DNA of 64,000 bases, taken from the NCBI RefSeq assembly GCF_022581195.2, contig NC_061465.1, positions 12,402,501 to 12,466,500 on the forward strand, read 5' to 3'. Shown here in pieces: positions 26,170 through 38,599 of this stretch. Both the position numbers and the translations under genes were made by a program. The notes under the pieces are model-generated. The model was given only the letters and a program-made list of their open reading frames with translations, did not search any database and was not told the origin of the DNA. The DNA is from Helicoverpa zea. Taxonomy: Eukaryota; Arthropoda; Insecta; Lepidoptera; Noctuidae. How positions within the stretch are numbered: position 1 is the stretch's first letter; each line of letters starts with the position of its first letter.

Positions 26170-26756
26170 TTAACTATGTGTAGGTACTATGTAGTGTGTA
26201 TGTAGTCTTGTCTGCTAATAAGCGTGATTTTGTTATTATATGGTGTAGGTAACAAGGTTGTTAATTAGGTAACATATCAAAAGTGCAAAAAAATAAATTT
26301 TAACCTTGTAGTTAAATCTAGTAAGATAATAAGATAGTTTAGAATCTGAACACATAACATACAGCACATTAATACGGTTCAACAAACACTTAAACATTTT
26401 TTTCCGAGACATTTAAACATGATGCTATCAAAAAAGCACAATATGAGTTACTCCTATCTAATCCTGCAACAGGCAGTCGTATCTGCGTTGTACCTAGTCC
26501 ATGAGCCGTCCTCGTGTCAGTGTCACCCAATTGGATCAGATCGGAGCCCAAACCTGTTGTTTGATCGTAATATTGATATTATGCAAATATTATCAGTTGT
26601 ACAGAGCACATTCAATGCCAAAACTGCGGTGATCGATCGGGTTATGCAATCTATACTAATATAGCTTTTGTTTGTTTGTTTCCTTGAAAGCACTCATCTA
26701 TGTTCGGCTGTCTTTGAATTTTTACTGTCTGGTACATATGGTTTTGAAAGAGTTCA

Positions 26757-26940
26757 AACTCAAACTCAAACTCAAAATCGTTTATTCAAATTAGGTTGAT
26801 AAATCAGCACTTTTTGAACGTCAAAAACAAAAGACAGCCCCCAAAACGCCCGCCCTTTACCACTTCCTATGTGTTTTTGCTGGGAAGAAGAAGTGGCGCA
26901 ACAAACTCCCCAGCAACACATGTCTGTCTGTAAGGTTTGA
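26757..26940 (-). mobile_element. 3' tail of a non-LTR retrotransposon, truncated
   Basis: On the minus strand this reads CAGACAGACATGTGTTGCTG, GTTTGTTGCGCCACTTCTTC, AAAAACACATAGGAAGTGGT and ends in TTTGAG repeats. The same block ends the large retrotransposon at 47030-47224. Homology stops just before ACAGACAGACATG, so the copy is short or belongs to another family that shares this tail. Confidence 0.8.
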
Positions 26941-27879
26941 AGAACCAGAATGTATACAAAACAAGTCAAATAAAAATATAATTATCACATGATAACCATT
27001 ATATAAAATTAAGAAAGAAAAAAAAATTAAACACAAGTAGGCTAGCACACAGATTTACACCTAGAAAGTTCGAATCTGTAAGTACAGAAACAGTAGATTT
27101 TAGGTTTTAAATAAATGTACCTAACTGATGCCGTCTTCTAAATATATAGAAGAAGTTTTGGAGCATTTTGTATACAGCATGCTGCCTTTCTTTAATCCAC
27201 CGAAAAAGCTTTCTAAATGAGACAAAAGATTTCAATTTTTTATGGCAATTAATTTTTATCACTTAATTATTTGTCATACAAATAAGTCATTTGAACTCAC
27301 GTCGGAATTGATGCGATCGTATATTTTTTGTTTTTAATTAAGAATTAATATTCAGTGTTAATGTGGCTTAATTAAAATGTAAACATTAATCAACGAAGTA
27401 AAAGTGGAACAATTAAACTTTTAGTTGAAAGTGATTTCACTTATTTTGATAAATAGTAATATCTAGATGAACACAAACTTGAATTCATATTATAACATCG
27501 ACGAAGGAAAGTCACACAATCTGCAGATATTAAGAAGAAGAATAACAAGCACTTGACCAGACTACATTCATACTTATTACCAAATGTTGAATATAATCAT
27601 CGGAAAGACCAAACTATAATCACATCGTGCTGTACGAACCGAAGACTAATACTCCACTGGAACAACACTACCTGCCAAAACTGATATCAATTCAGCTTCC
27701 ACAGCTTTGTTACCAATATTCCAAAATAGATCATAATCTTCTGACCATAAAATTCAAATCAACTTGAGCACGTTATCCCACATTGACAAAAGCTAGCATC
27801 CACCGCTTTATCGCTAATTAGGTCATACCTGGTTAGCTCACCATATTATCCGCTAACTGCGATAATGTATAGGATCAGC

Positions 27880-28150
27880 CTAGCTATTTCCCAACTATGT
27901 TGGGGTCGGCTTCCAGCCTAGCTGGATACAGCTGAGTACTATTAGAATCTAACCTCCTCAGCCTATTTACCTGGTCAACCTTTTATCCGTTGTAAAACTG
28001 GTGGCATTTTGGACACATGACTTCATGTAAAGACTGCGTAATATATTCACCTTATGTTATGACTTAGATGGTCACCCATCTACAGAACAACCACGCCAAC
28101 CCGTTGCTTAACCTTATGATCGACTTAGCTCCTAGGATCATATAGCTTGT
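27880..28150 (+). repeat. Lepidopteran dispersed repeat (TTGGGGTCGG family)
   Basis: It contains CCCAACTATGTTGGGGTCGG, CTTCCAGCCTAGCTGGATAC and a degraded continuation related to the copies at 12855, 17740 and 60125. It is non-coding and diverged. Confidence 0.7.
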
Positions 28151-31100
28151 ATAATAATCGTTATTTAGTAGAGGTTAACAGCGAGATATCAGAGTAAACT
28201 GAGGCCGCGCAACTTTCCAACAACCATATCAATTAGTAAGTCACCGAGTTTTTTTTTTAATTTATTATGTACCCCGCTTTATTGTGACATGACAACACTT
28301 CGCACCTTAAATTACCGTATACTAGCTTCTGCTCCGGTTTTATTCGCGTTTTTTTCTGAAATACTGGTCTTTACGGTGATTTGTCTCGGTTCAATAGTTT
28401 TCAGTGCTAAGTATTTACCTAAAACACCGTGTTTGGTGTCTTTTCTTTATGTTGTTTAGAATCGATTTACTTTTTACAGAGGCAGTAATAATATATATTA
28501 TGTTCTAAGACTAGATACTTATCATTGTTTTACATAAGTGCATGCATTTTTTGTCTAATGTATTTCGTTACCAACCAGACAAAATCTGAGTCCAAATATA
28601 TATCTACCAAATATCTCTAGATCATGAGTTTTGTATGCATAATTATATTATGTAGATTTTATTAAATTTCGCCCATGACTTTGTCTGAGTCCCGAGGAAA
28701 CAAAACCCCGCATCCAGATAAAAAGTAGCCGTCTCGACGATACCTCCAATCTCTACAAAAGTGTAAACAATCACTCTCATTTTTGCATTTATTATATGAG
28801 GATAGTACCTAATAAAATAAATAAGTAGCTGCCAACACTAACACTATTTAACGAAAACCAAAAAACATCAAAATTAGTCAAAACGACTTGATGAACGGTA
28901 TCCGTTATCACGGAAGAGGTCGTGTTTCAATGCACACTAAATTCTATTATTAATTAATATCATTCATTCAAACACTGTTGTTCCGTCATCGAGACTGGTT
29001 TTACTTAAAATAATCTGCTGTTCCGGTTTAAAATTTAGTGTCAAATATTTCATTAAACATGTTTATTTTTACCACACATAAATCATAGAAGTGATCGTAG
29101 TTTTAGAAATTCTTTGAATGACTCACTCGAATCTTAAAAGAGTTTTTTTGGGATCAATATGTATGTACGCTTATTCTGTGGTTTCATCCACGTCAAAAAA
29201 TAACCTAGCCCTGCTAACTAAAACTCTAAGATTTTTCAAATCTGACCAGTAAGTAGTTCCTGAGTTGATGCTGTCAAAAAATTATCCTCTTAAGCTTTAT
29301 AATATGAGCATTGATTGGAACCCTATAAATCATCCCTGCAAAGATCCCTGCAATGTAACATACTACACTGTACTGTAGGTATATTTCCCCCACTCCAAAA
29401 TAACAACCTCTTTCTATTTTGACTTATCTTCCATTTTAAAACATCATAGGGTATTTAGACGACGAGTTGAACTTCATGGAAACAATTCTCTATCTTAAGT
29501 ATTCATTAAACCTAATATTAATGCTAACATCAAGACATCACGTATAATTTATCCTACACGTCATAATGTAGTCATTTCCGACGTTAATCCACTACATTCC
29601 TCAGTGGGTCTGCGTAATACAGAGTCACGGCCACGCGCTGCTAATGAAGTCCAACTCTTCGCAGTCGGCTCGTCAGCTGTTCTGGGAAAACCACTACTGC
29701 TGTACTTGATACTACAGCTTACCAATGTAAACGGGAGTAAGTTGTGAGAACATTGCAAGTGGCAGAGTATTGATGACGAAAACTGCTCCTATTTTGCAGA
29801 CTTCTTGATGTCTTCTTTCCTTCTATGTACTGTAAATTAATAAAATATTATTTTATTCATAAATCTTTTATTATTTTCATATTTTATAAGCTTCAAAATA
29901 ATGTAATTTTCTCTTCTATACAAGCTGTTGATTTGTATCCGTGCCATATTCAAGGAGGTAATAATGCTAATGATTCTCGACCCAAATCAATAAAAAAATT
30001 GGTACGTAATTTTTTTTCTTTAATTTTTTTTCGGAATTCCGTAAATGTCTTCTAGCCTTATTTAAACTTGGCGCGTGTGTCAATGGCCTTAAAACCGTGC
30101 TGCGCCCTCACACAAACGCAAACACAAAACATACGCAACGATCACTCATAAATTTCATTCATAAAATTGGATTACTTCTGAAATACCACGACATTACGAT
30201 GACAAAAAAAGCAGTGCATATTAGTTATTTCCCATCTACTGTAATTCCAATCGATTATATACGTATTGTATATCCTCCTCCTGAACTATGGCACAAATGC
30301 AAATCAACAGCTTGTATAAAAAACGCACTTTTAATTAGCAGCAACAAATGGTACCTCATTCTTGTACATATAATGATGAACAAGATAATCTACCCTTTGT
30401 GCAGCGATCGACAGCCCTGTTCACTAATTAGTTCCCAACTCCGTAGCTATTGGAAAAAGTTCCCATTTTAAACCTCTTTTAGTACAAAAAAAGCATCGTC
30501 GGTAATCCCTTGCAACTCCCGAATTAATGGCAGAGTTCGATTCGGGATTGATCTCCTTTAAGTGATTAGGAACGTCTCGTCTGCGGTGAATTTTGGTGTA
30601 TAAAGCTTTAAGTTAATCATTAAATTCGTATTTAGTTCGTTTGAGGTTAAATCTTATTTATTTGGTCGTCTTAATCGTTAGCCTATTAAACAACCTCTAA
30701 TCAAAGATTAGGTTCGTCTTGATTTAGCCAGCTTACTTGCTTTTTCGTCACGTCTCATAATTAAAACTTATATTTTTTTTCACGTTTCAATCCCTTTAAT
30801 TTCCCGTTGGTACAAGAATGAATACAACGCGTACAAGTGTCGGTGGCTGGCTCATTAGCGCACATTGACAGCGGTTATTGAAAGCCCCATCTGAAACCGC
30901 GGTGAGGCGGTCAGTTATCGCTGCACGGAATTTTCAGCTCACGTTTACACGTCACCTTTGTCGTGTTTATTTTCAGCTTCATTCGTGTCACTCGGGTTCC
31001 ATTTCCATTGATATCTCTCTACCTATCCTAGATATTTTTCTGATATAGCTGCCATAATTTTATCTGCTCCCCCAAATACTAACATATATCCACAAAATTT

Positions 31101-31622
31101 AGGCGATTACAAACACAAAGGCAATTAATTTAGAATATAAAAACATTTTCATTATTTGGACAAACGCCTGCGATAAAATCCACTTTATTAAAAAAACGTT
31201 CGCGTGAAAATATGCTCACATTATTTGAGTAGGCGTTATGATTCAATCATTTTTATTTTATATCATTGTCAATGAATTGTAGGATGTAGCAACATAATAA
31301 TGTATTTTACAAAATGAACGAAACAATTAAGTAATTTGAAAGTTGAAATAGACATGAGGAATTCTTATAATCGACTTCCGAGAACCGAAATGGACAATCA
31401 AATACCTTTTGTTCGAAGATTTCAACTTCGGTTCGAGTCTCATTCATTCACTCGTTCATTAATTTGGGCGAAACCGTTTAACCGTTACATTGTTCTAAAA
31501 TGACTGACTTTTGTTACAAAAGGATACTTTAAGCTTAGCTTTAGAATTTGTGTGACCTTGTTGTAATTTTCATATTATTTGACAAAATAAATTACTAACT
31601 GTTAACATCTCTTCTTTTCCAG
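28151..31622. other. Intergenic upstream of the His/Pro-rich gene
   Basis: No exon was supported. Helitron/SINE-like relics lie at about 28315-28400, 28660-28790 and 29160-29290. A GC-richer patch with a 65-codon minus-strand frame is at 29561-29758. Non-repetitive sequence of ordinary base composition at about 30490-31020 could be regulatory for the gene at 31623, but nothing specific could be named. Confidence 0.4.
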
Positions 31623-32261
31623 ATGGTGATGAAACTCACTGTCCTGCTAGTACTCGCTCAGTTCCACCGAGCGATCAACAGTCCTCTGCGACAATTCAGG
31701 GAACTGAAACCCGGCCAGGGGATACCCATGGTACTCCCACAGCATCAAGAAACTCTTCCGATACCTCACATGGTGATCCACACGCCCACCAGAGAGAAGA
31801 AAAGCCCCAACATCATCTCAATACCGATCCAACAGATCTTAATTCCAAAATTTCATATAATACCATTCCATCACGGGCCGCCGCAGTCTAACGTACACCA
31901 CAGCGCAGTTCACACGAATGTCAAGCATATCATCACGCATGACAATGTTAAGATCCCGATCATCTCCCAGACTGTGTCACATAGTGGTACAAACATTACG
32001 CACCCCGCGTCAGCGTCAGTCATTCCAATTTTGGTACCACTTCATCAAAACTTGGTACCGGTACAGGATTTGTCAGTTATACCGCTACAGAAAAATGTTC
32101 ATAAGTTGGAACAGAAGGTGGAGCACTATACTGTTATGGAGAAGAAGGATGATAATGACCATGAAGAAGTGAACAGATTTAGGACATTCTATGGGGGTTA
32201 TGGCACGGGACTGTTCTTCGGAGGTCAAGGCGCGGGGCACGGGTTTCATATATTTGGGTAG
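31623..32261 (+). CDS. Secreted His/Pro-rich protein
   Basis: A 212-aa frame starts at the ATG placed immediately after a strong acceptor (CTTCTTTTCCAG), so a non-coding 5' exon is expected upstream. Residues 1 to about 19 form a signal peptide (MVMKLTVLLVLAQ core). The mature part is rich in His, Pro, Ile and Val, with no Cys or Trp seen, an acidic-basic stretch near 172-183 (EKKDDNDHEEVNR) and a glycine-rich end (GGYGTGLFFGGQGAGHGFH). No enzyme domain is recognisable. The layout (signal, low-complexity body, Gly-rich end) resembles insect cuticular or other extracellular matrix proteins, but no chitin-binding R&R motif is visible. An ATTAAA follows about 50 nt after the stop. Confidence 0.72.
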   Translation: MVMKLTVLLVLAQFHRAINSPLRQFRELKPGQGIPMVLPQHQETLPIPHMVIHTPTREKKSPNIISIPIQQILIPKFHIIPFHHGPPQSNVHHSAVHTNVKHIITHDNVKIPIISQTVSHSGTNITHPASASVIPILVPLHQNLVPVQDLSVIPLQKNVHKLEQKVEHYTVMEKKDDNDHEEVNRFRTFYGGYGTGLFFGGQGAGHGFHIFG

Positions 32262-34364
32262 CAGATTAATATAGGTATATGAATAATAGTGATAACCCAT
32301 TAATCGTTTATTAAATTATTTATTAAAACCGTGTCGTTATTTATTCCCTGGTTATTTGCGAGATTGTTTGCGAGCTCGCCGGAGATCGCTCGCCGACCCT
32401 CGTCTCATCCCGCGCATGTTGTTACAGACGCCTGAAAGATTATAATATCGATGGGGTGGACTAAGTTCTTAAAATATCCATGCTGCTGGTATTTATATTG
32501 TAATATCTAGGATATAATGAAATTCCTAGTCGATAGCGTTCATCTTGTAGCGATCGGTAAAGGTTATTCGTTTTTAGTTACCAGTTAGTGGTCCAGTTTT
32601 ATCTTATTCATGTATTTCTAAAGCTAGCTTAGTAATGATTTTAGCTGACTTATATAAATTCATGGATTAGCTTAAGACGCCTGAACAATTTATCTTAGCA
32701 GCATACACCAAACTGCACCAACCATGAAAATAAAGCTACCAGGCACATAATCTATCACTGGTCTCTAATTACCCTGGTTATAGAAAGAAAAATGCGCATA
32801 AAACGTAAACAAACGAATACTTAATTAGCAGCTACGCCCCTGAAACGTAGCAACCATTCCGACGGGGAAACAAATTAACTGAATTACCAAACTAAAAACA
32901 AAAGAATCGCATTAAAAGGAACGTCAAAATGTTCGCAATTTTTAGCTGAATTCATGTGCAGGGATGTGTAGTAATAAAATTATGACGTTTCCAAATATTT
33001 GGCTCGTGAAGCTCACGGGTGCACCGCAATGGCCCGCAGTGTACCTGTATCAACAGCGTCAATATACAAATAGGTGCAAAAGATCCAGTTAGACCACACA
33101 AATAGGTACCTATGTATAACTGGTAAAGCACTTTGAAAAAGCTATTAAAAATACGAGTTTTTTGTTTAGCCATCATTCGTAGGTAAGTTAATCGAGCCGA
33201 AAGTGAAACGTTAAGAAAGCTGAACTTGGATTTTATATTGAACCTAATGTTCGGAAAATCTTGTCAATAAACAATAATTTATTCCATCGAGTAGTTTTGA
33301 TAGTTCGAAGCTAGATTCTACGGACATCACTGTCAAACGTGATCTGATGAAAATCACTATTTCATTTCAGAAAGATAAACTTACTTGAAAGAAAGAAAAA
33401 GAAAGAAAAATAAGTTTTATTGCGCAGAATATAAGACGCATAAATGCCCTTAACAAAATGAGCATAACATAAATAAAAAGATAAAAAGAACATAGGACAT
33501 TATTTACTTTTTTTTTAGTTTTGTATCAAGCAGGTATTCTGTCTATTCTGTGCGATGGCAAGTAATTGTAACAAATTGTAGCAATGTTTTATTTTGTTCG
33601 TTTTATCTGGAGCGTGTGTACGCCAGATGTGTTCCGACAGATATTCCTTTAATTTTATTGATGATGCCACTTCAGGCTCTTTGTTGTTGACTCAAGAATT
33701 CCTTATTTGATTGTTTATTGAATGGGTGCCTTGTTATTTAGATGGGAAGTATTTTCTGGCATTATGAAGAGATAGACAATTTCTGATTTTTTTCAACTCT
33801 AGTTATTGTTCCTTTACGTTGAGTATTTCCAAATAATACAAAGAGACAAATATTTGTGGCATGACTACTTCATTCTAATAAACTATGCGAACTACAGAGA
33901 AGACATGAAGATAGGTATACTGGAAGCTGGGATGTATTTTATTTCGGTGGAGACGTAGTTCCATCGCCGACGAGATCCAATAGTTAATTTCCTAACATGA
34001 CAATCGATTTTTGTACTAACAGGGTTTTTACATATAGTGTTGTTTTTAATATTCTGATGGTTGCAGTAACCTCTCGATGGGGACAACCCGGCTGTCATCA
34101 AAAACCACATAATTTGTATTGAAAGGACACATTTGCGTATTGCAATATCGTTGTGACTTGCGGTTTCCGCTTCCGCGTCCTGCTTGATTTCCAACTCGTG
34201 CAAAAATTATATTATTGAGGCTTTGTACCTACACACTTTGAAATGCTAATTTGGTTAATTAGAAGACCTGTTTTTTGTCGTGGTGACACGTAGGAAATTA
34301 GATATTTACTAAAGTACGTCGTTTCTTTCTAAAAGAAATTGCAATATCGCGAATCTGTACTCAT
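32262..34364. other. Intergenic, no gene seen
   Basis: It holds the presumed 3' UTR of the His/Pro-rich gene, then AT-rich spacer. A GAAA-rich run at about 33388-33412 adjoins TAAGTTTTATTGCGCAG and may be the reversed tail of a retroelement. The 103-codon minus frame at 33892-34203 has no recognisable family. Confidence 0.4.
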
Positions 34365-34525
34365 TATAGTAAGTTCAACTCAGTCGTGCGCGCGGCCCTA
34401 TGTGTGGGTAACCCTTGTACATATACAGTGACTTTGTGTGCGTGACAAGAGGTACAGTCGGGTACAAATACAGTTATTTAGGGGTTGTATACGGCTGTTT
34501 AAAGTACAGTTATTACGTAATTTAT

Positions 34526-34750
34526 AGTTCGGCCATTCAGAGAATGCGTTCCTGACACGTCGCGATTGAACTGACGACGTAACTTTGCAATGGCGTTGCA
34601 GTTACGATAAAAATATTTTTGCTGGTTGTTTACCGTTTTAACAATTGAGGAGCATTAAAACAACATTATTATATCAATAATCAATGAATGTAGTTACGTC
34701 GTCAGTTCAATCGCGACGTGTCAGGAACGCATTCTCTGAATGGCCGAACT
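34526..34750. mobile_element. Foldback MITE, family A, copy 3
   Basis: This is the cleanest copy: 225 bp with perfect 59-bp inverted arms that start AGTTCGGCCATTCAGAGAAT, flanked by TAT/ATA. The centre contains GATAAAAATATTTTTGCTGG. It sits inside the mariner-like relic, just past the stop of the transposase fragment. Confidence 0.95.
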
Positions 34751-34763
34751 ATAGTTTATTTAT

Positions 34764-35024
34764 TTATAATGATTCTGTATCGCTACTTGAAAAATCAAAT
34801 GATGAATTTTCGGATTCGCTACTTTCACCAATGTTAATTATAAATTCTGACTCCATGTCAAAATGTCTATAGTATTCTTCTTTTTTCTTTTGTACATGTC
34901 GAAAAGTATTACCCAACATCCCTTCATCAATTTGACTTAAACGTTCATTTATGAGTTTCATTATTTCCGTCTTATTTTGGTCGACATTATGCGAAGCAAT
35001 ATAATTTTTTAAAATTCCCCACAC
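34764..35024 (-). pseudogene. Transposase C-terminal fragment (mariner-like)
   Basis: The 86-aa frame begins MWGILKNYIASHNVDQNK, continues with ETFRHV-type sequence (GNTFRHVQKKKEEYY) and ends in an acidic Ser/Glu-rich tail (GESSESENSSFDFSSSD). The start WGILK, a helix and a short acidic tail fit the C-terminal end of insect Tc1/mariner-type transposases. The DDD/DDE core is missing. Assignment rests on the element's TIRs as much as on the sequence. Confidence 0.5.
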
Positions 35025-36016
35025 ATTTTGTTTCCATTATTATACTAAATTATAGGTCTTTTACATTCTTAGTCCACACATTTATTTATTGTCCGCGTAC
35101 CCCGAGCTAGAAAATATGTAAGGAGTATTTAATTCATCTTAGATATTTCACTTCATTTATTTCTTAGATACTGTCAATGTCAATTTGAAAAGCCGTATGA
35201 GAAAATAATGATAAACTGTAAAATGTAATAATAAAAAGCTTTGAATGTTGTTTCATTTTTTTTGAAACGCTACCTGACTCCTTAAAACATTTTCTCCGTG
35301 AAGAACTACACATTTTCGTTAACGACTGTACCCATAACAAAAAGCGATGAGAACACGTCATGCTCGGACGACGTCACTGTCACACGAATGAAAGTTGTAT
35401 ATTATTTACAAGCCGACGCACACATAGGGCCGCGCGCAAATCTGAGTTGAACTATCTATAATAAGTTTATAACCATCCTATTGACTTGTATTGTATTCTA
35501 AAACAATAAACTCTTTTGCGTTACTCGAATGATAAAAAAATACAAGTAAAACAAAAGAAATTTCTTTCAAAAAACAATTGACTATTTATGTACATAATTC
35601 AGATGTCGATGTACTTGGTGGTCAAACAATAGTTTCGGAGGCGCATGTAGGCAGTGAGCCAAACTTTCACCATAGTCATACGCTCAGTTACCTTGTACGG
35701 TTATAAGTGTCAACATATTCCACAGTTCACTAACGTTGCTTATAAATAATAGTTACGGTCAAAAGCCAGGTTCAAACCAATCAATTATTATAACAATCAA
35801 TTCATAACACCTCTTAAATCACTTAAAATTCTTCGTCCAAATCTGGGCCGAAAATGTTTTTGTATTAAAATTTTCTCTCTTTTTTGTGTAAATTAAAAAT
35901 GTGTATTCAAATTTGTTTCAATTCAACGAAGTGTCGAGATAAAACGTGGGAATGAATAATATATTTTTACTAAATAATTGTGGGCAGGCCAAGTTCGCGA
36001 ACTTTGTGTACCGTTA

Positions 36017-36151
36017 GCAAATTAATTAGCTGACCTGTGATATATTTTGAGTGTATTTGTAGATAGTGTCAAATGTATTTATTGGGTTCTAAATAAAAGT
36101 TATTGTTGGTGAAATGTGTGACACAGCGGTGAGCAAGCATTGAGATATTGA
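36017..36151 (+). repeat. Inverted repeat arm (left, ~135 bp)
   Basis: The block from GCAAATTAATTAGCTGACCT to GAGCAAGCATTGAGATATTG recurs in reverse orientation at 38019-38157 with few changes and one 4-bp insertion. These are either the ends of a 2.1-kb element or two inverted copies of one repeat. Confidence 0.85.
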
Positions 36152-36239
36152 GTTACGTATAGAACGCGTTTATGTAAAATGTTTGTAATATTTTTATATT
36201 TTGTGCGATATTTACCAAAAATGTTTATTTATTTATATC

Positions 36240-36580
36240 TATCAGGTTATCTATACTTATAATAAATCTGTAGAGAGGTCAATTCTGTATATTAAATATA
36301 TTTCCAAAATATCTATCAGGGGGTGCTTAGTGATCGATACTGATGCCAAAACTGCAATCAGTAAAATTTTTGTCTGTCTGTCTGTATGTTCGTTATGGAA
36401 ACAAAAACTACTCGAGGATTTTAATAAAAGCTAGCCTATGTCTGGGCAGGTTATAGGATACATTTCATCACGCTACGACCAATAGGAGCAGAGCAGTGAT
36501 GGGAAATGTTGGAAAAACGGGAGAAGATACTCCATTTTTTAAGCTTCCGTCGCGTGTGTAGCTTTAGTTGTTAAAGCTAA
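36240..36580 (+). repeat. Dispersed moth repeat (ATCTGTAGAGAGGTCAATTC type)
   Basis: It contains ATCTGTAGAGAGGTCAATTC, CTATCAGGGGGTGCTTAGTG, GTCTGTCTGTCTGTATGTTC and AAAAACTACTCGAGGATTTT, which I recognise as a widely dispersed lepidopteran non-autonomous element. A CTAG-ended relic follows at about 36699. Confidence 0.55.
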
Positions 36581-36959
36581 GTAGTAATAGGCTAGGCACG
36601 CATAGATTTGGATAATTGGATAGGCTGGTGATTATTATTTCTTCATCTCTTTGCACAAAGTCCGAATCTAAAGTGGACGAAGTCGCTGGCAGAAGCTAGT
36701 GTTCTAATATCAGTCTAATATTTATAAATTAGAATACAATATAACAATAGAATAAGACGACCTTTCTCAGATCGTCTGACTAGTAACTAAAGCCTGACTT
36801 CAAATGCTGACCAAAGGCAACATGTGGTTTATCGGCCATTGACAGAGGTATTTTGTATACAAACTGACATTTCGTAATCAAAGTTTACAACTGTGTACGC
36901 GGAGTATTTGACCCTCGATAGTGAAATCAAGTTTAAAGTAAACAGAGATAGGTATGAAG

Positions 36960-37040
36960 TATCTAGGTATATTTTTTTCAATCACACAACTGATTATTAG
37001 CTTGATGTGTAATAAATCGTGGTAATAAACAGTTAATGAT
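36960..37040 (+). repeat. Direct repeat copy 1 (AATAAATCGTGGTAATAAAC)
   Basis: TTTTTTTCAATCA to AATAAATCGTGGTAATAAACAGT is repeated at about 38600-38680 in the same orientation. The two copies belong to one dispersed repeat; the second is interrupted further on by the element at 38737-40413. Confidence 0.7.
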
Positions 37041-38018
37041 GTATTGTTTTGTTAAATAAAACATAAAACTATTATAGCGAATGTGAGCAATAAATCTGCA
37101 AAGTTGAAGTAGGATTGGGCGGGTCGTGGTAATGCCCAATGCACTTATATAAGTAGGTCAGGATCACCACTCAAAAGATCCTTGAGGATGGGAGACGGCC
37201 TAGGAGTAGTCCACGGGATTTTTTTCTTGCTGACTGAATGCAGCACGAATGGTACAAAGTAAAAAGAAAATGACTTTGGTAGAGACCTTTGTAGCACTGA
37301 GACAATATCCTTAAGCTAATAAATAATGAAAAAAACATGTTATAACAGTAACTTTACCAAGTTGCCCGTCATTAGTTTAGTAGAATTTGGACAGCTACTT
37401 GAAACAGCACTCAACTATCACACCCAAGTACGACCTATCCAATATTATTGAAAACTGAATTTTATATCTAATGAAATTGCATAAAGTTCTCGATAATATC
37501 TTCCTTCTAAATGGTGATAGCAAATTGAATAAAAATGCATACGAATGTGTATAATCATGACCGGAGTTGGCAAGCGCGCGACGCTCGGCCGAGCCCATTG
37601 GCCCGGGATGTTATTGAGCATTAAGAATACATACAGCACCTGCTGATGCTCAGAAAATAATCCGATTCTATTTTATTTACATTCTATTAACATTTATTCA
37701 CATTTATTCTATTAACATTTAAAAGTTTTTCCAAACAACTTGATTTTATCGTCCTGAAAAAAATGTATTATGGTTATTGATCATGATATCAATGAAAATT
37801 GATCATTTTCGTCAAATCTATACTCTTATATTATAACTACTAGTTAAGCTGAAGTTAGTTTGTCTTCTTGAACGCGCTAATCCCAGGATAATTGAAAAAA
37901 TATATTAAGAATAATTAAAAATATTATTATCAGTGTTAGATAGTCCACTTATTGCCGAAGATTGTATGCTGGTTCCCGTAGAAACCGTAGAAATATTTCT
38001 ATATTTTAAACTACACAT

Positions 38019-38157
38019 TCAATATCTCAATGCTTGCTCACCGCTCGCTGTGTCACACATTTCACCAACAATAACTTTTATTTAGAACCCAATAAATACA
38101 TTTGACACTATCTACAAGCACACTCAAAATATATCACAGGTCAGCTAATTAATTTGC
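38019..38157 (-). repeat. Inverted repeat arm (right, ~139 bp)
   Basis: Reverse complement of 36017-36151, with an extra CTCG-like tetranucleotide in CCGCTCGCTGTG. The arm is followed closely by the MITE at 38199. Confidence 0.85.
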
Positions 38158-38198
38158 CAACATTAACCGTTGGCTGTATTGAGTTTAATATATTTCTA

Positions 38199-38565
38199 TA
38201 CAGGAATGAATTTTAAGCAGTGCGCAAAAAAAACTGGTGGTCCACAATCGTTAACAGAACATATCTGCATCATCAGTAAAAAAAAATTTTTCATTCTTTT
38301 GTCCGCCCTAAAATCAGCAAAATATGGATACTAACTATTGTTACGCGCGCCGAGCGGAGCTCCGTCAGTAAACCGGTTTCGCGTTGCCGCCGTGCATACT
38401 ATGACGACTGTGACCGTACTATCGGTTGCAAAATAAACATCTTTCGATATCAATAACTTTTCTTTTTTGTACTAAAACACGACAAAATAAAAATATACGT
38501 ATCTATAAAACTTATTTAACTATAAGTTGACCAAGTTTGCGCACTGGATAAAATTCATTCCTGTA
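38199..38565. mobile_element. MITE with TACAGG termini
   Basis: The left end reads TATACAGGAATGAATTTTAA and the right end is its reverse complement (TAAAATTCATTCCTGTA). Inverted repeats extend about 30 bp to GTGCGCAAA with two or three mismatches. A TA target fits. The 367-bp body encodes nothing but has a GC-rich core at about 38345-38400. Confidence 0.8.
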
Positions 38566-38599
38566 TTTTTAAGTGTATTTTCATCATAATTATGAAGTA

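Larger units (their letters stand above)
34365..35460 (-). mobile_element. Mariner-like DNA transposon relic
   Basis: Terminal inverted repeats of about 45-50 bp begin TATAGTAAGTTCAACTCAG on the left and TATAGATAGTTCAACTCAG on the right (reverse complement), followed by a shared GCGCGCGGCCCTATGTGTG. Length is 1,096 bp and the target looks like TA. On the minus strand an 86-aa frame (35024-34764) resembles the C-terminus of a Tc1/mariner-type transposase. The catalytic region is absent. A family-A MITE is inserted at 34523-34753. Confidence 0.75.

Noticed and set aside
29561..29758. 65-codon minus-strand frame in a GC-richer patch
   Set aside because: May be a retroelement fragment, but no diagnostic motif is present.
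30097..30471. 124-codon plus-strand frame
   Set aside because: Translation looks random (many Lys, Ile, Tyr, His), no domain and no splice signals that would link it to the gene at 31623.
33892..34203. 103-codon minus-strand frame next to the mariner relic
   Set aside because: Not similar to a transposase or any family that I know, and outside the element's inverted repeats.
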